A stretch of 64,000 bases of DNA from Deltaproteobacteria bacterium ADurb.Bin207 (GTDB lineage: Bacteria > Myxococcota_A > Polyangia > Polyangiales > Polyangiaceae), in the NCBI GenBank assembly GCA_002070115.1, contig MWCO01000005.1, forward strand, positions 88,324-152,323. The letters run 5' to 3'. Position 1 is the first letter of the stretch; every line of letters starts with the position of its first letter. Made by a program: the position numbers and the translations under genes. Below, piece after piece: positions 1-9,522 of the stretch. A model generated the notes under the pieces. That model saw nothing but the letters and a program-made list of their open reading frames with translations, was not told where the DNA came from and did no database searches.

Positions 1-1
1 G

Positions 2-67
2 GACTTTCCCGCGTTCATTTTGGTGGATGACAAGGGCAACGATTTCTTCGAGCAATTGTCCTCGTAA
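2..67 (+). CDS. 3' end of an unidentified protein gene (partial)
   Basis: An open frame runs in from the left edge and stops at TAA 65-67. The last 21 residues include FILVDDKGN. A hydrophobic strand followed by a D-D-K-G-N turn is compatible with the end of a thioredoxin-like or similar alpha/beta domain, but the fragment is too short to assign. The following 190 bases up to the next gene show no further coding frame that I trust. Confidence 0.4.
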   Translation, partial: DFPAFILVDDKGNDFFEQLSS

Positions 68-259
68 AGCCTTTATTTTCCCTAACACCGCGCGAGACGG
101 CTCATCGCCACGACAGCGATTACCTACACCTACAATCGCCGCCTTATTCACACGAAGCCTATCGGCTGGGGTGAGGCAGCCCGGCTAGTCGGGCAGGCCT
201 TCCATCAGAGGATAATCAAGCCAAGGAACAGGAAGGAAAGGATTGGAGGGGACGAGCGG

Positions 260-1099
260 TTATCGACCGAATCCGCCCTGGTTGTAGCCACCTGGCGGAT
301 TGAAGCCGCCGCCGGGGCCGGGGGGAACTGGACCACCAGGTGCGCCGTAGGGGCTGCCAGGAGGGGCAGCAGGAGGCATACCTCCGGGTGGGCCATAGGG
401 TGAGCCGGGAGAGGCACCGCCGCCGGGAGCAGCGCCGTAGGGGCTACCAGGAGGGGCAGCAGGAGGCATTCCTCCGGGTGGGCCATAGGGTGAGCCGGGA
501 GAGGCACCGCCGCCGGGAGCAGCGCCGTAGGGGCTGCCAGGAGGGGCAGCGGGAGGCATACCACCCACGGGACCGGCGGGAGGGGCACCATAAGGACTAC
601 CCCCAGCGGGAGTTCCCGCGCCTGGACCACCCACCCCTCCCATCGGAGGGGCTCCCGCACCCTTTTTGGGGGCGAAAATCAAGGCGCCGATCACGCCTCC
701 GATCGTCGTAAGTACGGCAATCGCAATGGCGAAAACAATGCCGGCGAGTATTGATGAGACTATGTTTCCAGCCACATGTCCCATCGGAAGGCTGGTATCC
801 GCGAGGCCTGACATAAGGCCAACGATGATCCCACCCACAAAGATATTCAAAGGGATGCCAATCACGACGTAGATGGCCGCCGCAATTCCTCCGGCAATCG
901 CGCCACAGATCGCCCCATCTGCCATGGGAACGCCTTCTTTATTCAGCGATTTATTATACAAATGCACGGCCAAAACGCCGCCAAGCAAGCTCCACAGACA
1001 ACAACAATAATTGACGAAGGGAATGATGCCGAGGATGGCCGACAGAAGACCGGCCACCACACCTCCAAGGACCGCTGGTTTGACTTTGCTTGGTTTCAT
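260..1099 (-). CDS. Membrane protein with Gly/Pro-rich repeat tail
   Basis: A 279-residue protein of unknown function. Residues 1-145 hold about four hydrophobic segments rich in Gly, Ala and Ile, as in small integral membrane proteins of the DUF4190/glycine-zipper kind, with a CCC cluster near residue 32. From about residue 150 to the end the chain is low-complexity Gly, Pro, Ala, Ser and Tyr, containing two copies of a 30-residue unit (GMPPAAPPGSPYGA and onward) and a partial third. Such tails are probably disordered and cytoplasmic or periplasmic. The ATG at 1097-1099 is preceded by a GAGGAG ribosome binding site. It lies 7 bp behind the DUF2085 gene, so the two are probably co-transcribed. 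No catalytic motif is visible. Confidence 0.75.
   Translation of the reverse strand: MKPSKVKPAVLGGVVAGLLSAILGIIPFVNYCCCLWSLLGGVLAVHLYNKSLNKEGVPMADGAICGAIAGGIAAAIYVVIGIPLNIFVGGIIVGLMSGLADTSLPMGHVAGNIVSSILAGIVFAIAIAVLTTIGGVIGALIFAPKKGAGAPPMGGVGGPGAGTPAGGSPYGAPPAGPVGGMPPAAPPGSPYGAAPGGGASPGSPYGPPGGMPPAAPPGSPYGAAPGGGASPGSPYGPPGGMPPAAPPGSPYGAPGGPVPPGPGGGFNPPGGYNQGGFGR
342..521 (-). repeat. 90-bp tandem repeat inside the Gly/Pro tail
   Basis: Two near-identical 90-bp units (342-431 and 432-521) lie head to tail, differing at only a few positions. A partial third copy begins at 522. Each unit encodes 30 residues in frame, so a gain or loss of units would keep the reading frame. Confidence 0.85.
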
Positions 1100-1106
1100 G
1101 GACTCC

Positions 1107-1676
1107 TCATTGGCCCAAGTGGGCTACTGGCTCTTGGCGACAAGACCGATGAACGAGCAGCTCTTGCATCGCGGCCACCATGGCCGGAACAAGATAAAAT
1201 GCGGTAACGGAACCAAGAAGGCCGCCGGTGACGGTCCTTGATAAAAACGTGTTGGGGATACCCAGCCATCCCACAGCCACATCCACGGCAGAAGGGATGG
1301 CAGCGATAAGCAACCAATGCCGTTTCGGAACGGCGGTATCAAGGGAACGAATGATGGGAACCAGCAGCAGCCCGAGTGCGCCCCCGATGAGCAGCGCGGA
1401 GCAACGCGAGCAAAGGGCCCATGGGTACTCGTGGTAGTGGAAACTACGGGAAGGAATCTGGTGGCAAACGGGGCGCAGCGCGTCGTACAGGATGCCACTC
1501 ATGAATTCGAAACCATGAGCGCGAAGCCAGGGAGCACCCACGACGATCAAGACACCGGCCAGGCTGATGACAAGCATGCCCACGTAAGCAAACCATGCAG
1601 CCTGTCGATGGGTGAAACGAAAAGCCGCATCGTTGGTTTGCTGCCCATTCGTTTGAGAATCCGCCCAACGCTGCAT
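1107..1676 (-). CDS. DUF2085 family membrane protein
   Basis: A 189-residue protein with about four transmembrane helices. The signature CHQIPSRSF (around residue 71) followed by a CSRCSALL motif some 18 residues later is typical of the DUF2085 family of small membrane proteins, whose biochemical role is not established. The conserved Cys/His pair suggests metal or redox chemistry near the membrane, which is inference. The first 25 residues are polar, so a later start is possible. It is immediately upstream of the Gly/Pro-repeat membrane protein on the same strand (7 bp gap). The tRNA-Val gene lies about 150 bp ahead of its start. Confidence 0.75.
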   Translation of the reverse strand: MQRWADSQTNGQQTNDAAFRFTHRQAAWFAYVGMLVISLAGVLIVVGAPWLRAHGFEFMSGILYDALRPVCHQIPSRSFHYHEYPWALCSRCSALLIGGALGLLLVPIIRSLDTAVPKRHWLLIAAIPSAVDVAVGWLGIPNTFLSRTVTGGLLGSVTAFYLVPAMVAAMQELLVHRSCRQEPVAHLGQ

Positions 1677-1829
1677 CGTAGAGATATCACGCTATCAGTC
1701 TCGGACCCGCAGGGACAAGCCTCTGATCGATTTAATCGTAAATCGACTCATGGATACCGTTTCCATCGTTCAGACTCGAGCATCCCATGTCATGGGCGTC
1801 GGCCAGCAGAGACTGATGCGCAGCAGGAT

Positions 1830-1904
1830 TGGTGGGCGGAACAGGGGTCGAACCTGCGACATCCGGCTTGTAAGGCCGGCGCTCTACCACTGAGCTATCC
1901 GCCC
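1830..1904 (-). tRNA. tRNA-Val (anticodon UAC)
   Basis: Read on the minus strand, the sequence folds as a complete cloverleaf. The acceptor stem GGGCGGA pairs with TCCGCCC, the D-arm is AGCTCAGTGGTAGAGC, the anticodon stem CCGGC/GCCGG encloses loop CTTACAA (anticodon TAC, valine GUA), and the T-arm contains GGTTCGAACC. The 3' CCA is encoded. It begins 18 bp after the lon stop codon on the same strand, so it could be processed from lon read-through or have its own promoter inside lon. Confidence 0.97.
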
Positions 1905-1922
1905 AAGGATTCGGCTGCCTCT

Positions 1923-4403
1923 TCAGGCCTGTACGCCTGTCGAAGGCATCTCGGAGCGCGAATCCGTCGAAGAAGCATCATGACCAACGACCAGTTCGCC
2001 GTTCCTATACTCCATCACGTCGCTTCCGGGACCAAAAATCGCAATAGGATGATCAACCATCAGCGCTTCCCGCAAAACGTCGTCCATATGAGAAGCGAGC
2101 ACGATTCGCATCGAACGCAAGACACGGCGGGGGATTTCGCGAAGATCTTTCCGGTTTTCCTTGGGAATGATGACCGTATCCAACCTTGCCCGATGAGCCG
2201 CCAGCAATTTATCCTTGAGCCCACCAATCGGCAAAACGCGTCCACGCAAGGTTATTTCGCCCGTCATCGCGAGATTGTTGCGGACGGGTACTTTCATCAG
2301 AGCCGAAGCCAGGCTCGTGGCCATGGTGACTCCCGCGCTCGGCCCATCTTTGGGCACGAACTCCGGGAAATGAACATGCACATCCACCTTTTGATAAAAG
2401 TCCGGATCGAGACCAAACGCCTCGGCACGAGAACGAACATAGCTCATCGCCGCCTGAGCGCTTTCTTCCATTCCTTTTTCGAGAAGGCCGGTGATCAGCA
2501 GCTTGCCTTTTCCCGTGAGAACGGTCACTTCGCAAGAAAGCAAGTCCCCGCCATAGGAGGTTACGGCAAGACCGTTGGTAAGACCGATCTCGTTTTGTTC
2601 TTCCGCTTTCGACAGACGAAATTTGGGAACGCCAAGGAAGAGAGGCACGGCGCGGGCCGCGATTTCATGACGTTTGTCCGGCCCTTCTTTGACGACCTTT
2701 CTAGCGATTTTTCGGCATATATTTGCGATCTCTCGTTCGAGGGCGCGAACTCCCGCCTCCTTGGTGTAGTGGTGGATGATGGTGCGGATGGCTCCTTCGG
2801 TGAGGTGCATATCCACATTGTCCAGCCCACAATCCTTGCGTTGCCGAGGCAGCAGGTAGCGTTGCGCAATATGTAGTTTTTCGAACTCCGTATATCCTCC
2901 CAACTCAATGATTTCCATGCGGTCTTGCAAGGGGATGGGAATGCCTTTGAGGGTGTTGGCGGTGGTGATGAACATCACGTCGGACAGGTCGTAGTCGAGG
3001 TCCAGGTAGTGATCGTTGAACGCGTGGTTCTGCTCTGCATCGAGCACTTCGAGCAAGGCAGCGGCGGGATCACCCCGAAAATCCGTGGACATTTTATCCA
3101 CTTCGTCGAGCAAAAATAGCGGATTATTCGAGCCGGCTTTCTTCAGGCCTTGAATGATTTTTCCGGGCAATGCACCGATATACGTGCGGCGATGTCCCCG
3201 AATTTCCGCTTCGTCGCGCACGCCCCCCAAAGAGAGACGAACATATTTTCGGCCCGTGGCTCTGGCGATGCTTTTGGCGAGACTTGTTTTTCCGACGCCG
3301 GGAGGGCCCACGAAACAGAGGATGGGGCCTTTGAGTTTGTGAGTCAGGGCCTGAACCGCAAGGTATTCGAGGATACGTTCCTTGATTTTCTTGAGACCAT
3401 AATGGTCTTCCTCGAGGATTTCCTCGGCCTCATCGAGCTGGAATCGCTCCTCGGTCGTCTCTCCCCAAGGTAGGCCCAAAATCCAATCGATGTAGTTGCG
3501 AACGACCGTCGCTTCCGCGCTGGTCGGATGCATCATTCGCAACTTTTTGATTTCTTTTTCCACCCGCGAAGAGGCCTCTTCGCTCATTTTTTTGGCCGCG
3601 AGTTGGTCTTCCAGTTCTTGAATTTCGTTCTTGAATTCGTCTCGCTCGCCACCCAATTCCTTCTGGATGGCCTGCATCTGTTCGTTGAGGTAATACTCCT
3701 TCTGCGTCTTTTCCATTTGCTTTTTGACGCGCGATCGAATCTTGCGCTCGACCTGAAGGATTTCGATTTCGGCCTGCATGACTTCGAACAGGCGTTCGAG
3801 GCGTGATTTGACATCCGCCATCTCGAGCAAGGCTTGACGCTCGGACAGTTTGATGGAGGGCAAATGGGCGAGGATGGTATCCGCCAGCCGACCTTCGTCT
3901 TCAATCGACTGGACCGTCATCAGCACCTCGGGCTGCACTTTTTTGTTGAGTTTGACGTAGATATCGAAGCTTGCCTGGATGGAGCGCACGAGAGCCTCGA
4001 CCTCCACACCGTTGGCTTCGGTTTCAACGATATCTTCGATGCTCACGAGGAAGTAGGGCTCGATTTGCGTGAATTGCTTGATGCACGCACGATGTTTTCC
4101 CTCGACCAGAACCTTGACCGTCCCATCAGGCAAACGCAGCATCTGCTGAATGACAGAGACAGTCCCCACCGAATAGATTTCGTCGGGGGCCGGGGTGTTG
4201 GTTTTTGCGCTTTTTTGTGCAGCGAGAAAGATCTCTTTGCCGCGCCCCATCGCATCGTCGAGGGCCGCAATGGACCGGTCCCGCCCCACGAAAAGCTGCG
4301 AGACCATAGCGGGAAAGACGATGATATCGCGCAGGGGCAGCAGAGGGATGGGCTGTCTCCGGCTGGGAGCGGAGGGGCGATCACCGTCATTCTGGAAGAA
4401 CAT
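1923..4403 (-). CDS. lon: ATP-dependent protease La
   Basis: An 826-residue cytoplasmic AAA+ serine protease that degrades misfolded and regulatory proteins. The N-terminal LON substrate-binding domain begins [14 protein letters not shown] (about residues 18-31). A coiled-coil stretch follows. Walker A GPPGVGKT lies at 366-373 and Walker [10 protein letters not shown] about 65 residues later. The proteolytic domain carries the catalytic Ser in KDGPSAG (Ser689) and the partner Lys in [13 protein letters not shown] (about 732). The last ~45 residues extend past the usual Lon end and are low in conservation. It is 47 bp downstream of clpX and last in the tig-clpP-clpX-lon series. The length is slightly above the common 780-820. 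Confidence 0.97.
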   Translation of the reverse strand: MFFQNDGDRPSAPSRRQPIPLLPLRDIIVFPAMVSQLFVGRDRSIAALDDAMGRGKEIFLAAQKSAKTNTPAPDEIYSVGTVSVIQQMLRLPDGTVKVLVEGKHRACIKQFTQIEPYFLVSIEDIVETEANGVEVEALVRSIQASFDIYVKLNKKVQPEVLMTVQSIEDEGRLADTILAHLPSIKLSERQALLEMADVKSRLERLFEVMQAEIEILQVERKIRSRVKKQMEKTQKEYYLNEQMQAIQKELGGERDEFKNEIQELEDQLAAKKMSEEASSRVEKEIKKLRMMHPTSAEATVVRNYIDWILGLPWGETTEERFQLDEAEEILEEDHYGLKKIKERILEYLAVQALTHKLKGPILCFVGPPGVGKTSLAKSIARATGRKYVRLSLGGVRDEAEIRGHRRTYIGALPGKIIQGLKKAGSNNPLFLLDEVDKMSTDFRGDPAAALLEVLDAEQNHAFNDHYLDLDYDLSDVMFITTANTLKGIPIPLQDRMEIIELGGYTEFEKLHIAQRYLLPRQRKDCGLDNVDMHLTEGAIRTIIHHYTKEAGVRALEREIANICRKIARKVVKEGPDKRHEIAARAVPLFLGVPKFRLSKAEEQNEIGLTNGLAVTSYGGDLLSCEVTVLTGKGKLLITGLLEKGMEESAQAAMSYVRSRAEAFGLDPDFYQKVDVHVHFPEFVPKDGPSAGVTMATSLASALMKVPVRNNLAMTGEITLRGRVLPIGGLKDKLLAAHRARLDTVIIPKENRKDLREIPRRVLRSMRIVLASHMDDVLREALMVDHPIAIFGPGSDVMEYRNGELVVGHDASSTDSRSEMPSTGVQA

Positions 4404-4450
4404 GGGTCACTCCTCGACACGGAGGTCGAAAGAAAGAACAGGGGGAAGGC

Positions 4451-5707
4451 TCAGGCTAGCTCAGCCTCCTTCTGATACACAATGAGCGGCGGTTCGTGTT
4501 TGGTCACGACATCTTCGTTGATGATGACTTCCTTCACGCCCACCTTGGACGGGATCTCGTACATGATATCGAGCATGGCAGCCTCGAGGATGGCGCGAAG
4601 TCCGCGCGCGCCAGACTTTCTTTCGAGGGCTTCTCGGGCGACTGCCGTCAGCGCGCCTTTGGTGAACTTGAGTTTGATCCCATCGATATCAAAGAGTTTT
4701 TGGTATTGGCGCTGCAAGCTATTGCGCGGTTTGGTCAGGATGTCCACGAGCGCTGCTTCATCCAGTTCATGCAAGGTTGCGATGACCGGCAACCGACCGA
4801 TGAACTCGGGAATGAGGCCGAATTTGAGCAAGTCCTCGGGCTGCACTTGCTCGAACAACTCCCCGAGCTTCAAGTCCTTGCGGGAATGAATATCCGCGCC
4901 AAAGCCAAGGGTATTTTGGCCGATCCGGCGCTGGATGATGCCATCGAGCCCGACGAACGCTCCCCCACAAATGAATAGGATATTGGTGGTATCCACCTGG
5001 AGGAAGTCCTGCTGAGGATGCTTACGTCCACCTTTGGGAGGAACATTGGCCACCGTACCTTCGATGACTTTGAGCAAAGCTTGCTGCACACCTTCGCCGG
5101 ACACATCGCGGGTGATGCTAGGATTGTCGCTCTTTCGGCTGATCTTGTCGATTTCATCGATGTAGACGATGCCCCGTTGTGCCCGCTCCACATCGTGATC
5201 GGCGTTTTGCAAAAGCTGAACGATGATGTTTTCCACGTCCTCGCCAACATAACCGGCTTCCGTCAACGTCGTGGCATCCGCAATGGCAAACGGAACGTTG
5301 AGCAACTTGGCCAGGGTTTGTGCAAGCAGCGTTTTTCCACAACCGGTTGGACCCAGCAGAAGGATATTGGACTTCTGAAGTTCCACGTCATCGCTGCCGT
5401 GGCGTGCTTCGATGCGTTTGTAGTGGTTGTGAACGGCGACAGAGAGGATCTTTTTGGCGCGTTCTTGTCCAATCACGTATTGGTCGAGAACGGTTTTGAT
5501 TTCAGAAGGCTTCGGCGTGGGTGCAGCCCCTGCGGCGGATTCATCCTTCTCCACCTCTTCATTGATGATATCGTTACAAAGCCCGATACATTCGTCGCAG
5601 ATGTACACGGTCGGGCCAGCGATGAGTTTTTTCACCTCTTTTTGGGACTTGCCGCAAAAAGAGCAGCTCAAGTTGCCGTTCATTCGATCGTCACGCCGTC
5701 GATCCAC
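4451..5707 (-). CDS. clpX: ATP-dependent Clp protease, unfoldase subunit ClpX
   Basis: A 418-residue AAA+ unfoldase that feeds substrates to ClpP. The N-terminal zinc-binding domain has the four cysteines CSFC (15, 18) and CDEC (37, 40). Walker A GPTGCGKT lies at 119-126, Walker [10 protein letters not shown] follows, and the sensor-2 region [13 protein letters not shown] is near residue 370. The chosen start is GTG 5705-5707 because GAGG sits 5 bases ahead of it. The in-frame ATG eight codons later, which would give the more usual N terminus MNGNLSC, lacks a clear binding site but remains possible. It is 138 bp downstream of clpP and 47 bp upstream of lon. Confidence 0.97.
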   Translation of the reverse strand: MDRRRDDRMNGNLSCSFCGKSQKEVKKLIAGPTVYICDECIGLCNDIINEEVEKDESAAGAAPTPKPSEIKTVLDQYVIGQERAKKILSVAVHNHYKRIEARHGSDDVELQKSNILLLGPTGCGKTLLAQTLAKLLNVPFAIADATTLTEAGYVGEDVENIIVQLLQNADHDVERAQRGIVYIDEIDKISRKSDNPSITRDVSGEGVQQALLKVIEGTVANVPPKGGRKHPQQDFLQVDTTNILFICGGAFVGLDGIIQRRIGQNTLGFGADIHSRKDLKLGELFEQVQPEDLLKFGLIPEFIGRLPVIATLHELDEAALVDILTKPRNSLQRQYQKLFDIDGIKLKFTKGALTAVAREALERKSGARGLRAILEAAMLDIMYEIPSKVGVKEVIINEDVVTKHEPPLIVYQKEAELA

Positions 5708-5845
5708 GTTAACCTCGACAAATCGCGTTGTACGGAAGCCGTCTGCGTCCGCTCGCGTAGTCTAGATCCCCAAGAGCACTGTCGCAAGGGAACGGCATGG
5801 CGAGCCCATGCCTCCCTCACCGCCCTACGTTCACCAAAGCCCGAA

Positions 5846-6496
5846 TCAAGCCTTTTTCTTAGGCTGGAAAACCTCGTCGACGATTCCGTATTCCTTGGCT
5901 TGTTCCGCCCCCAAATAAAAGTCCCGGTCGATGTCTTTGGCGATTTGTTCTGCCGTTTTTCCCGTAGCGTCGACCAGAATTTGTATGAGGACATCTTTGA
6001 GATGACGGATTTCTCTTGCTTGAATCTCGATATCCGAAGCCTGTCCCCGCGCTCCCCCCATGGGTTGATGCAACAACACCCGAGAATGCGGAAGCGCAAA
6101 TCGTCGCCCCTTTCCACCCGCGCAAAGCAAGACAGCGCCCATGGACGCCGCCTGGCCGATGCAAATGGTGGATACCGGGCACCGGACGTACTGCATGGTA
6201 TCGAAAATGGCGAGGCCCGCGGTCACGACCCCTCCAGGGCTGTTGATATAAAGCTGCACGTCTTTGTCAGGGTCTTCGCTTTCAAGAAATAGAAGCTGTG
6301 CGATGATGATGTTGGCCACATCATCGTTGATTTCGGTGCCAAGAAACACGATGCGGTCCTTGAGCAGACGGCTAAAGATGTCCCAGCTTCGTTCCCCTCT
6401 ATGGGTCGTTTCCACCACTTGGGGATAAGGGATGAAATCGCGTGCGCGCTCGATCGTGGCGATGGCTTGCGAACGAGTGCTGGGTCGCTGGCTCAT
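5846..6496 (-). CDS. clpP: ATP-dependent Clp protease proteolytic subunit
   Basis: A 216-residue serine peptidase that forms the tetradecameric chamber used with ClpX. The catalytic triad is visible: Ser118 in GQAASMGA, His143 in RVLLHQP, and Asp192 in IDRDFYL. The oligomerisation handle and the GGV motif (INSPGGVV) are intact. The first ~20 residues resemble the removable propeptide of the family. The ATG has a strong GAGGAGG site 5 bases upstream. It lies between tig (156 bp) and clpX (138 bp). Nothing is unusual in length or motifs. Confidence 0.97.
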   Translation of the reverse strand: MSQRPSTRSQAIATIERARDFIPYPQVVETTHRGERSWDIFSRLLKDRIVFLGTEINDDVANIIIAQLLFLESEDPDKDVQLYINSPGGVVTAGLAIFDTMQYVRCPVSTICIGQAASMGAVLLCAGGKGRRFALPHSRVLLHQPMGGARGQASDIEIQAREIRHLKDVLIQILVDATGKTAEQIAKDIDRDFYLGAEQAKEYGIVDEVFQPKKKA

Positions 6497-6652
6497 GGTA
6501 CCTCCTCACGACTTACCTTGCGGGAGAGAATCCCGCGAGAGACGAATCCGAATATACCGCGCAAGCCCGCCCATCGCTCCATGGAATGAGGCGAAGAGCG
6601 AGCCAGGCGATAAAAAACAAACGCACAATCCAGGAAAGGTGACGCGGTGGGG

Positions 6653-7948
6653 TCACTCGGCCTCCGGGCCGGTGACCTGCTCGATCTTGGCAGCCTGCTC
6701 GATGATGGTCAGGACCTTATCTTCGAGAATCATCCCAATCAACATTTCCCGTTGCTTGGGGTCACGATACTGCACTTTGATTTTGTTGACGTTTTGGCCT
6801 GTTTGTTCGGCGAGTTCGACATAGGCTTTCTGGATGTCGTCGTCGGTGATTTGCAGTTTTTGAGCTTTCGCGATTTCGGCCATCAACAGACCGGCGCGGA
6901 CTTTGATTTCGGCGTCCATCCGGATGCGCTGGCGCATGTCCGGAGAAACGGACTGCACGTTATTTCCCTGGGTTCGAGCACGCTCCAGGATTTCGTTTTC
7001 CTGCATCCGGGCCTGTTGATCGACAAGAGAAGGCGGAACGGGGACTGGATTTCGTTTGCACAATTCGACGACGAGCGCTTCGGCCACCTCGTTTTCGGCT
7101 CGCTCCGCGTTGGCTTTTTCGATTTTTTGCCGGACGTCTTGGCGCAAGGCATCGAGCGTATCGTAAGAGCCCACATCCTTGGCAAATTCATCGTCAAGCT
7201 CAGGCAAGACACGCTGCTTGATTTCCTTGAGGGTAATGTGAAATACGCCTTTCATTCCGCGGAATTCCTGTCGTTGATAGGCTTCCGGGAACGTGAGCGC
7301 CACATCGAAACTCGCCCCAGCTTCCTTACCCTCGAACGCCTCGCTCAATTCAGGCAATAGATTGGCGCTGCCCACCTCTGCGGTGGTGTCCACACCACGC
7401 CCATCCTGGACTTGCTTTCCCCCCACTTCGAGCACGAAATCGAACGTCACGACGTCTTGTTTTTGCGCTGGACGCGCGGGCTCGGGCACCACCAGGTTGG
7501 CGTAGCGCAAACGAAGTTTTTCGATTTCTCGGTCGATCATGGCCTCGGAAACCGGATATGCGGTCCGCTTGACTTCCAACCCCTCGTAATCGACCTTTTC
7601 GATGTCAGGAGTCACTTCGAAACGAGCCGTATAAGCAAAATCCTCGGAAGGATTGGGCTTGGGCTTTTCGATCTGAGGACTGGAAATGGGGCGAATGTTT
7701 TTGTCCTTCAGCGCCGCATTCAACGTATCTTCCACAAGACGGTTGGAGACATCCGCGGCAATCCGCTCACCAAAAAGATGCTGCAGCACCTCTTGGGGAG
7801 CTTTGCCTTTTCGAAAGCCCTTGATGTGAGCCGATCGAGCCAGGTTATCCAAGGCACGCTTCATCGACGCCTTGACCCGCTCGACGGGAACCGTAACGTG
7901 GAACTCAATGAGTACTGGGGAAAGTCTCTCTACCGTGACCTGCATCAT
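6653..7948 (-). CDS. tig: Trigger factor, ribosome-associated chaperone/prolyl isomerase
   Basis: A 431-residue chaperone that binds nascent chains at the ribosomal exit tunnel. The N-terminal ribosome-binding domain holds the GFRKGKAP signature (about residues 43-50). A central FKBP-type peptidyl-prolyl isomerase domain and a helical C-terminal chaperone domain follow. The start used is the ATG at 7946-7948, with GGGAG 4 bases upstream, and gives MMQVTVERLSP. A longer frame beginning 15 codons earlier lacks family resemblance at its extra residues. It heads the tig-clpP-clpX-lon series, the classical order in proteobacteria and their relatives. Confidence 0.95.
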   Translation of the reverse strand: MMQVTVERLSPVLIEFHVTVPVERVKASMKRALDNLARSAHIKGFRKGKAPQEVLQHLFGERIAADVSNRLVEDTLNAALKDKNIRPISSPQIEKPKPNPSEDFAYTARFEVTPDIEKVDYEGLEVKRTAYPVSEAMIDREIEKLRLRYANLVVPEPARPAQKQDVVTFDFVLEVGGKQVQDGRGVDTTAEVGSANLLPELSEAFEGKEAGASFDVALTFPEAYQRQEFRGMKGVFHITLKEIKQRVLPELDDEFAKDVGSYDTLDALRQDVRQKIEKANAERAENEVAEALVVELCKRNPVPVPPSLVDQQARMQENEILERARTQGNNVQSVSPDMRQRIRMDAEIKVRAGLLMAEIAKAQKLQITDDDIQKAYVELAEQTGQNVNKIKVQYRDPKQREMLIGMILEDKVLTIIEQAAKIEQVTGPEAE

Positions 7949-8097
7949 GGGTCTCCCATCGCAAGCGCAGCGACGGTTATGCGTTCGGCTCATGCCATGA
8001 CGAGCGAACCCGCCACGCGGGCGGGTGCTCGTGCCACGCTACGGTCACCACGTCAAGCCTTTCGGTCATCATTTGAGGAACGAAGGAACAAAATAGC

Positions 8098-8128
8098 GAG
8101 CCCTGGCGGGAGGCGACCGCCAGGGCTC
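8098..8128 (-). terminator. Rho-independent terminator of the small-protein gene
   Basis: A perfect 12-bp inverted repeat (GAGCCCTGGCGG / CCGCCAGGGCTC, 7-base loop) lies between the 54-residue gene and tig. On the minus strand it is followed by GCTATTTTGTT, a moderately T-rich tail, so it should stop transcription leaving the small gene before tig. Confidence 0.75.
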
Positions 8129-8180
8129 TCGTCCCGGAAGGACATGCACCGACTCGGAATCGAAAAAAAAGCGATTCAGT

Positions 8181-8345
8181 TCAATAGATATCGTCCGGAT
8201 CGAGGAAATCGTCTCCCTCGATATCGTCATAGCGATCACGCTCAAACGCGTGGTCTTCCAAATCCTCAATGGAAAACCCGATTTTGAAACTCGGTCGGAT
8301 TTCTTCCCGCTCAAATTCTGCCCACGAGCTGTAGCTCCTCGCCAT
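8181..8345 (-). CDS. Small acidic protein, 54 residues
   Basis: A short frame from ATG 8343-8345 to TGA 8181-8183. It begins MARSYSSWAEFEREEIRP and ends in a very acidic stretch (DRYDDIEGDDFLDPDDIY) with eight Asp and one Glu in 18 residues. An AGGAGG sequence lies about 11 bases ahead of the start, and a strong hairpin terminator lies 52 bp behind the stop, which together support a real gene. I do not recognise the family. The composition suggests a soluble cytoplasmic protein that binds a basic partner or metal, which is inference. It is transcribed divergently from parA, across a 400-bp gap. Confidence 0.65.
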   Translation of the reverse strand: MARSYSSWAEFEREEIRPSFKIGFSIEDLEDHAFERDRYDDIEGDDFLDPDDIY

Positions 8346-8745
8346 CTCCCTATTCTCCTCCTGCCGTCCTACCCCTAGGTGAACAGCCTCACATCCCTTT
8401 GCCTGTCATCAACCCAACGGCCCGGCCTTTGCGCATCCCGTCCAACGACAAGACCTGCGACCGGACTTTATGCCTTGATGTCATCCAGAACACGGTCACC
8501 ATCGCCCGCTCCGCCCCAGGCGCTAAGCAAGCTTCCTCCAACGCCGCGCTCATTTTGGTGGTTCGTTTTATACCTACCATGTCGCACCTGGTAGGATACT
8601 GTACGCACCAGACTGACACTGGCCAAGAATCCCGACGACGAATTTTAAAATCGTCGAACTTCGCTTGATTTCGCGGACTTGAAGCGCCTATCCCACATCG
8701 GCCTTGCCGAACCACCGCCTCGAAGGCTAATGCCCTGTTCGCCCC
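8346..8745. other. 400-bp intergenic region between the small-protein gene and parA
   Basis: It separates divergent genes and must hold both promoters. I see no convincing coding frame. A near-palindrome at 8636-8656 is the only structure that stands out. No copy of the consensus parS sequence (TGTTNCACGTGAAACA type) was found here by eye. Confidence 0.6.
8636..8656. promoter_or_regulatory. AT-centred near-palindrome upstream of parA
   Basis: CGACGA and TCGTCG flank an A-TTTT-AAAA core, giving 10 paired positions with one offset base. It is about 90 bp before the parA start codon. It could be an operator or part of the parA promoter. There is no direct evidence of which protein binds. Confidence 0.3.
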
Positions 8746-9522
8746 ATGACGACCGTGGAACACAAAGCCAACGTCATCGCGATCGCCAACCAAAAGGGCG
8801 GCGTCGGCAAAACCACCACCGCCGTCAACCTCGCGGCAAGCGTGGCCGTGGCCGAACGACGAACGCTACTCATCGATTGTGACCCTCAGGCCAATGCATC
8901 GAGCGGTGTCGGTGTGACTCCGAGAAGCCTTGAAGTCAGCTTGTATGACACGCTCATCGGAAGAGCCTCCCTACGAGACATCCTCCGTCCCACCGCCGTC
9001 GAACACTTATGGGTTGCGCCTGCCACACAGGATTTGGCGGCTGCCGAAGTCGAATTGGTCGACGAGCCGGATCGGGCCATGCGTTTGAAACAAGCCCTCG
9101 AAGCCGTGCTTGACGACTACGATTATATTTTCATCGATTGTCCGCCGGCCCTTAGTTTGCTCACCATCAACGCCTTGGTGGCCGCCGACAAGGTCATCGT
9201 ACCCATGCAGTGTGAGTATTATCCGCTCGAAGGGCTCACGTACTTGATGTCCACGATCGACCGGATACGAGGGGCGTTGAATCCATCGCTCAAGCTCGAG
9301 GGCATTTTGCTGACGATGTACGACCCGCGCAATCTACTTGCACGACAAGTCGCGATGGAGATTCGAAGCCACTTTCATGTTTTCGAATCCATCATTCCGC
9401 GCAATGTCCGACTGTCGGAAGCCCCTTCCCACGGAACCCCTGCTCTCTTATATGATGCGAGAGCCAAAGGAGCACAAAGCTATCTGAGCCTCGCCCGCGA
9501 ATTGTTGGGGGATGAAGCATGA
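8746..9522 (+). CDS. parA: Chromosome-partitioning ATPase ParA/Soj
   Basis: A 258-residue ParA-type ATPase that acts on the nucleoid to segregate replication origins together with ParB. The deviant Walker A KGGVGKTTT (Lys17 and Lys22) is intact, Walker A' is in LLIDCDPQANAS, and Walker B is in YIFIDCPPALSLL. The short N terminus is that of chromosomal rather than plasmid ParA proteins. It overlaps parB by 4 bp (ATGA), so the two are translationally coupled. No strong ribosome binding site precedes the start. The usual neighbours gidA/gidB are not in this window. Confidence 0.95.
   Translation: MTTVEHKANVIAIANQKGGVGKTTTAVNLAASVAVAERRTLLIDCDPQANASSGVGVTPRSLEVSLYDTLIGRASLRDILRPTAVEHLWVAPATQDLAAAEVELVDEPDRAMRLKQALEAVLDDYDYIFIDCPPALSLLTINALVAADKVIVPMQCEYYPLEGLTYLMSTIDRIRGALNPSLKLEGILLTMYDPRNLLARQVAMEIRSHFHVFESIIPRNVRLSEAPSHGTPALLYDARAKGAQSYLSLARELLGDEA

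Noticed and set aside
1317..2876. Long plus-strand open frame of 519 codons opposite DUF2085, tRNA-Val and lon
   Set aside because: It crosses a tRNA and runs antisense to two clear genes. It has no protein-family signal and reflects codon bias on the other strand.
5018..6292. 424-codon plus-strand frame opposite clpX and clpP
   Set aside because: Antisense to two well-conserved genes with intact motifs. No ribosome binding site or domain.
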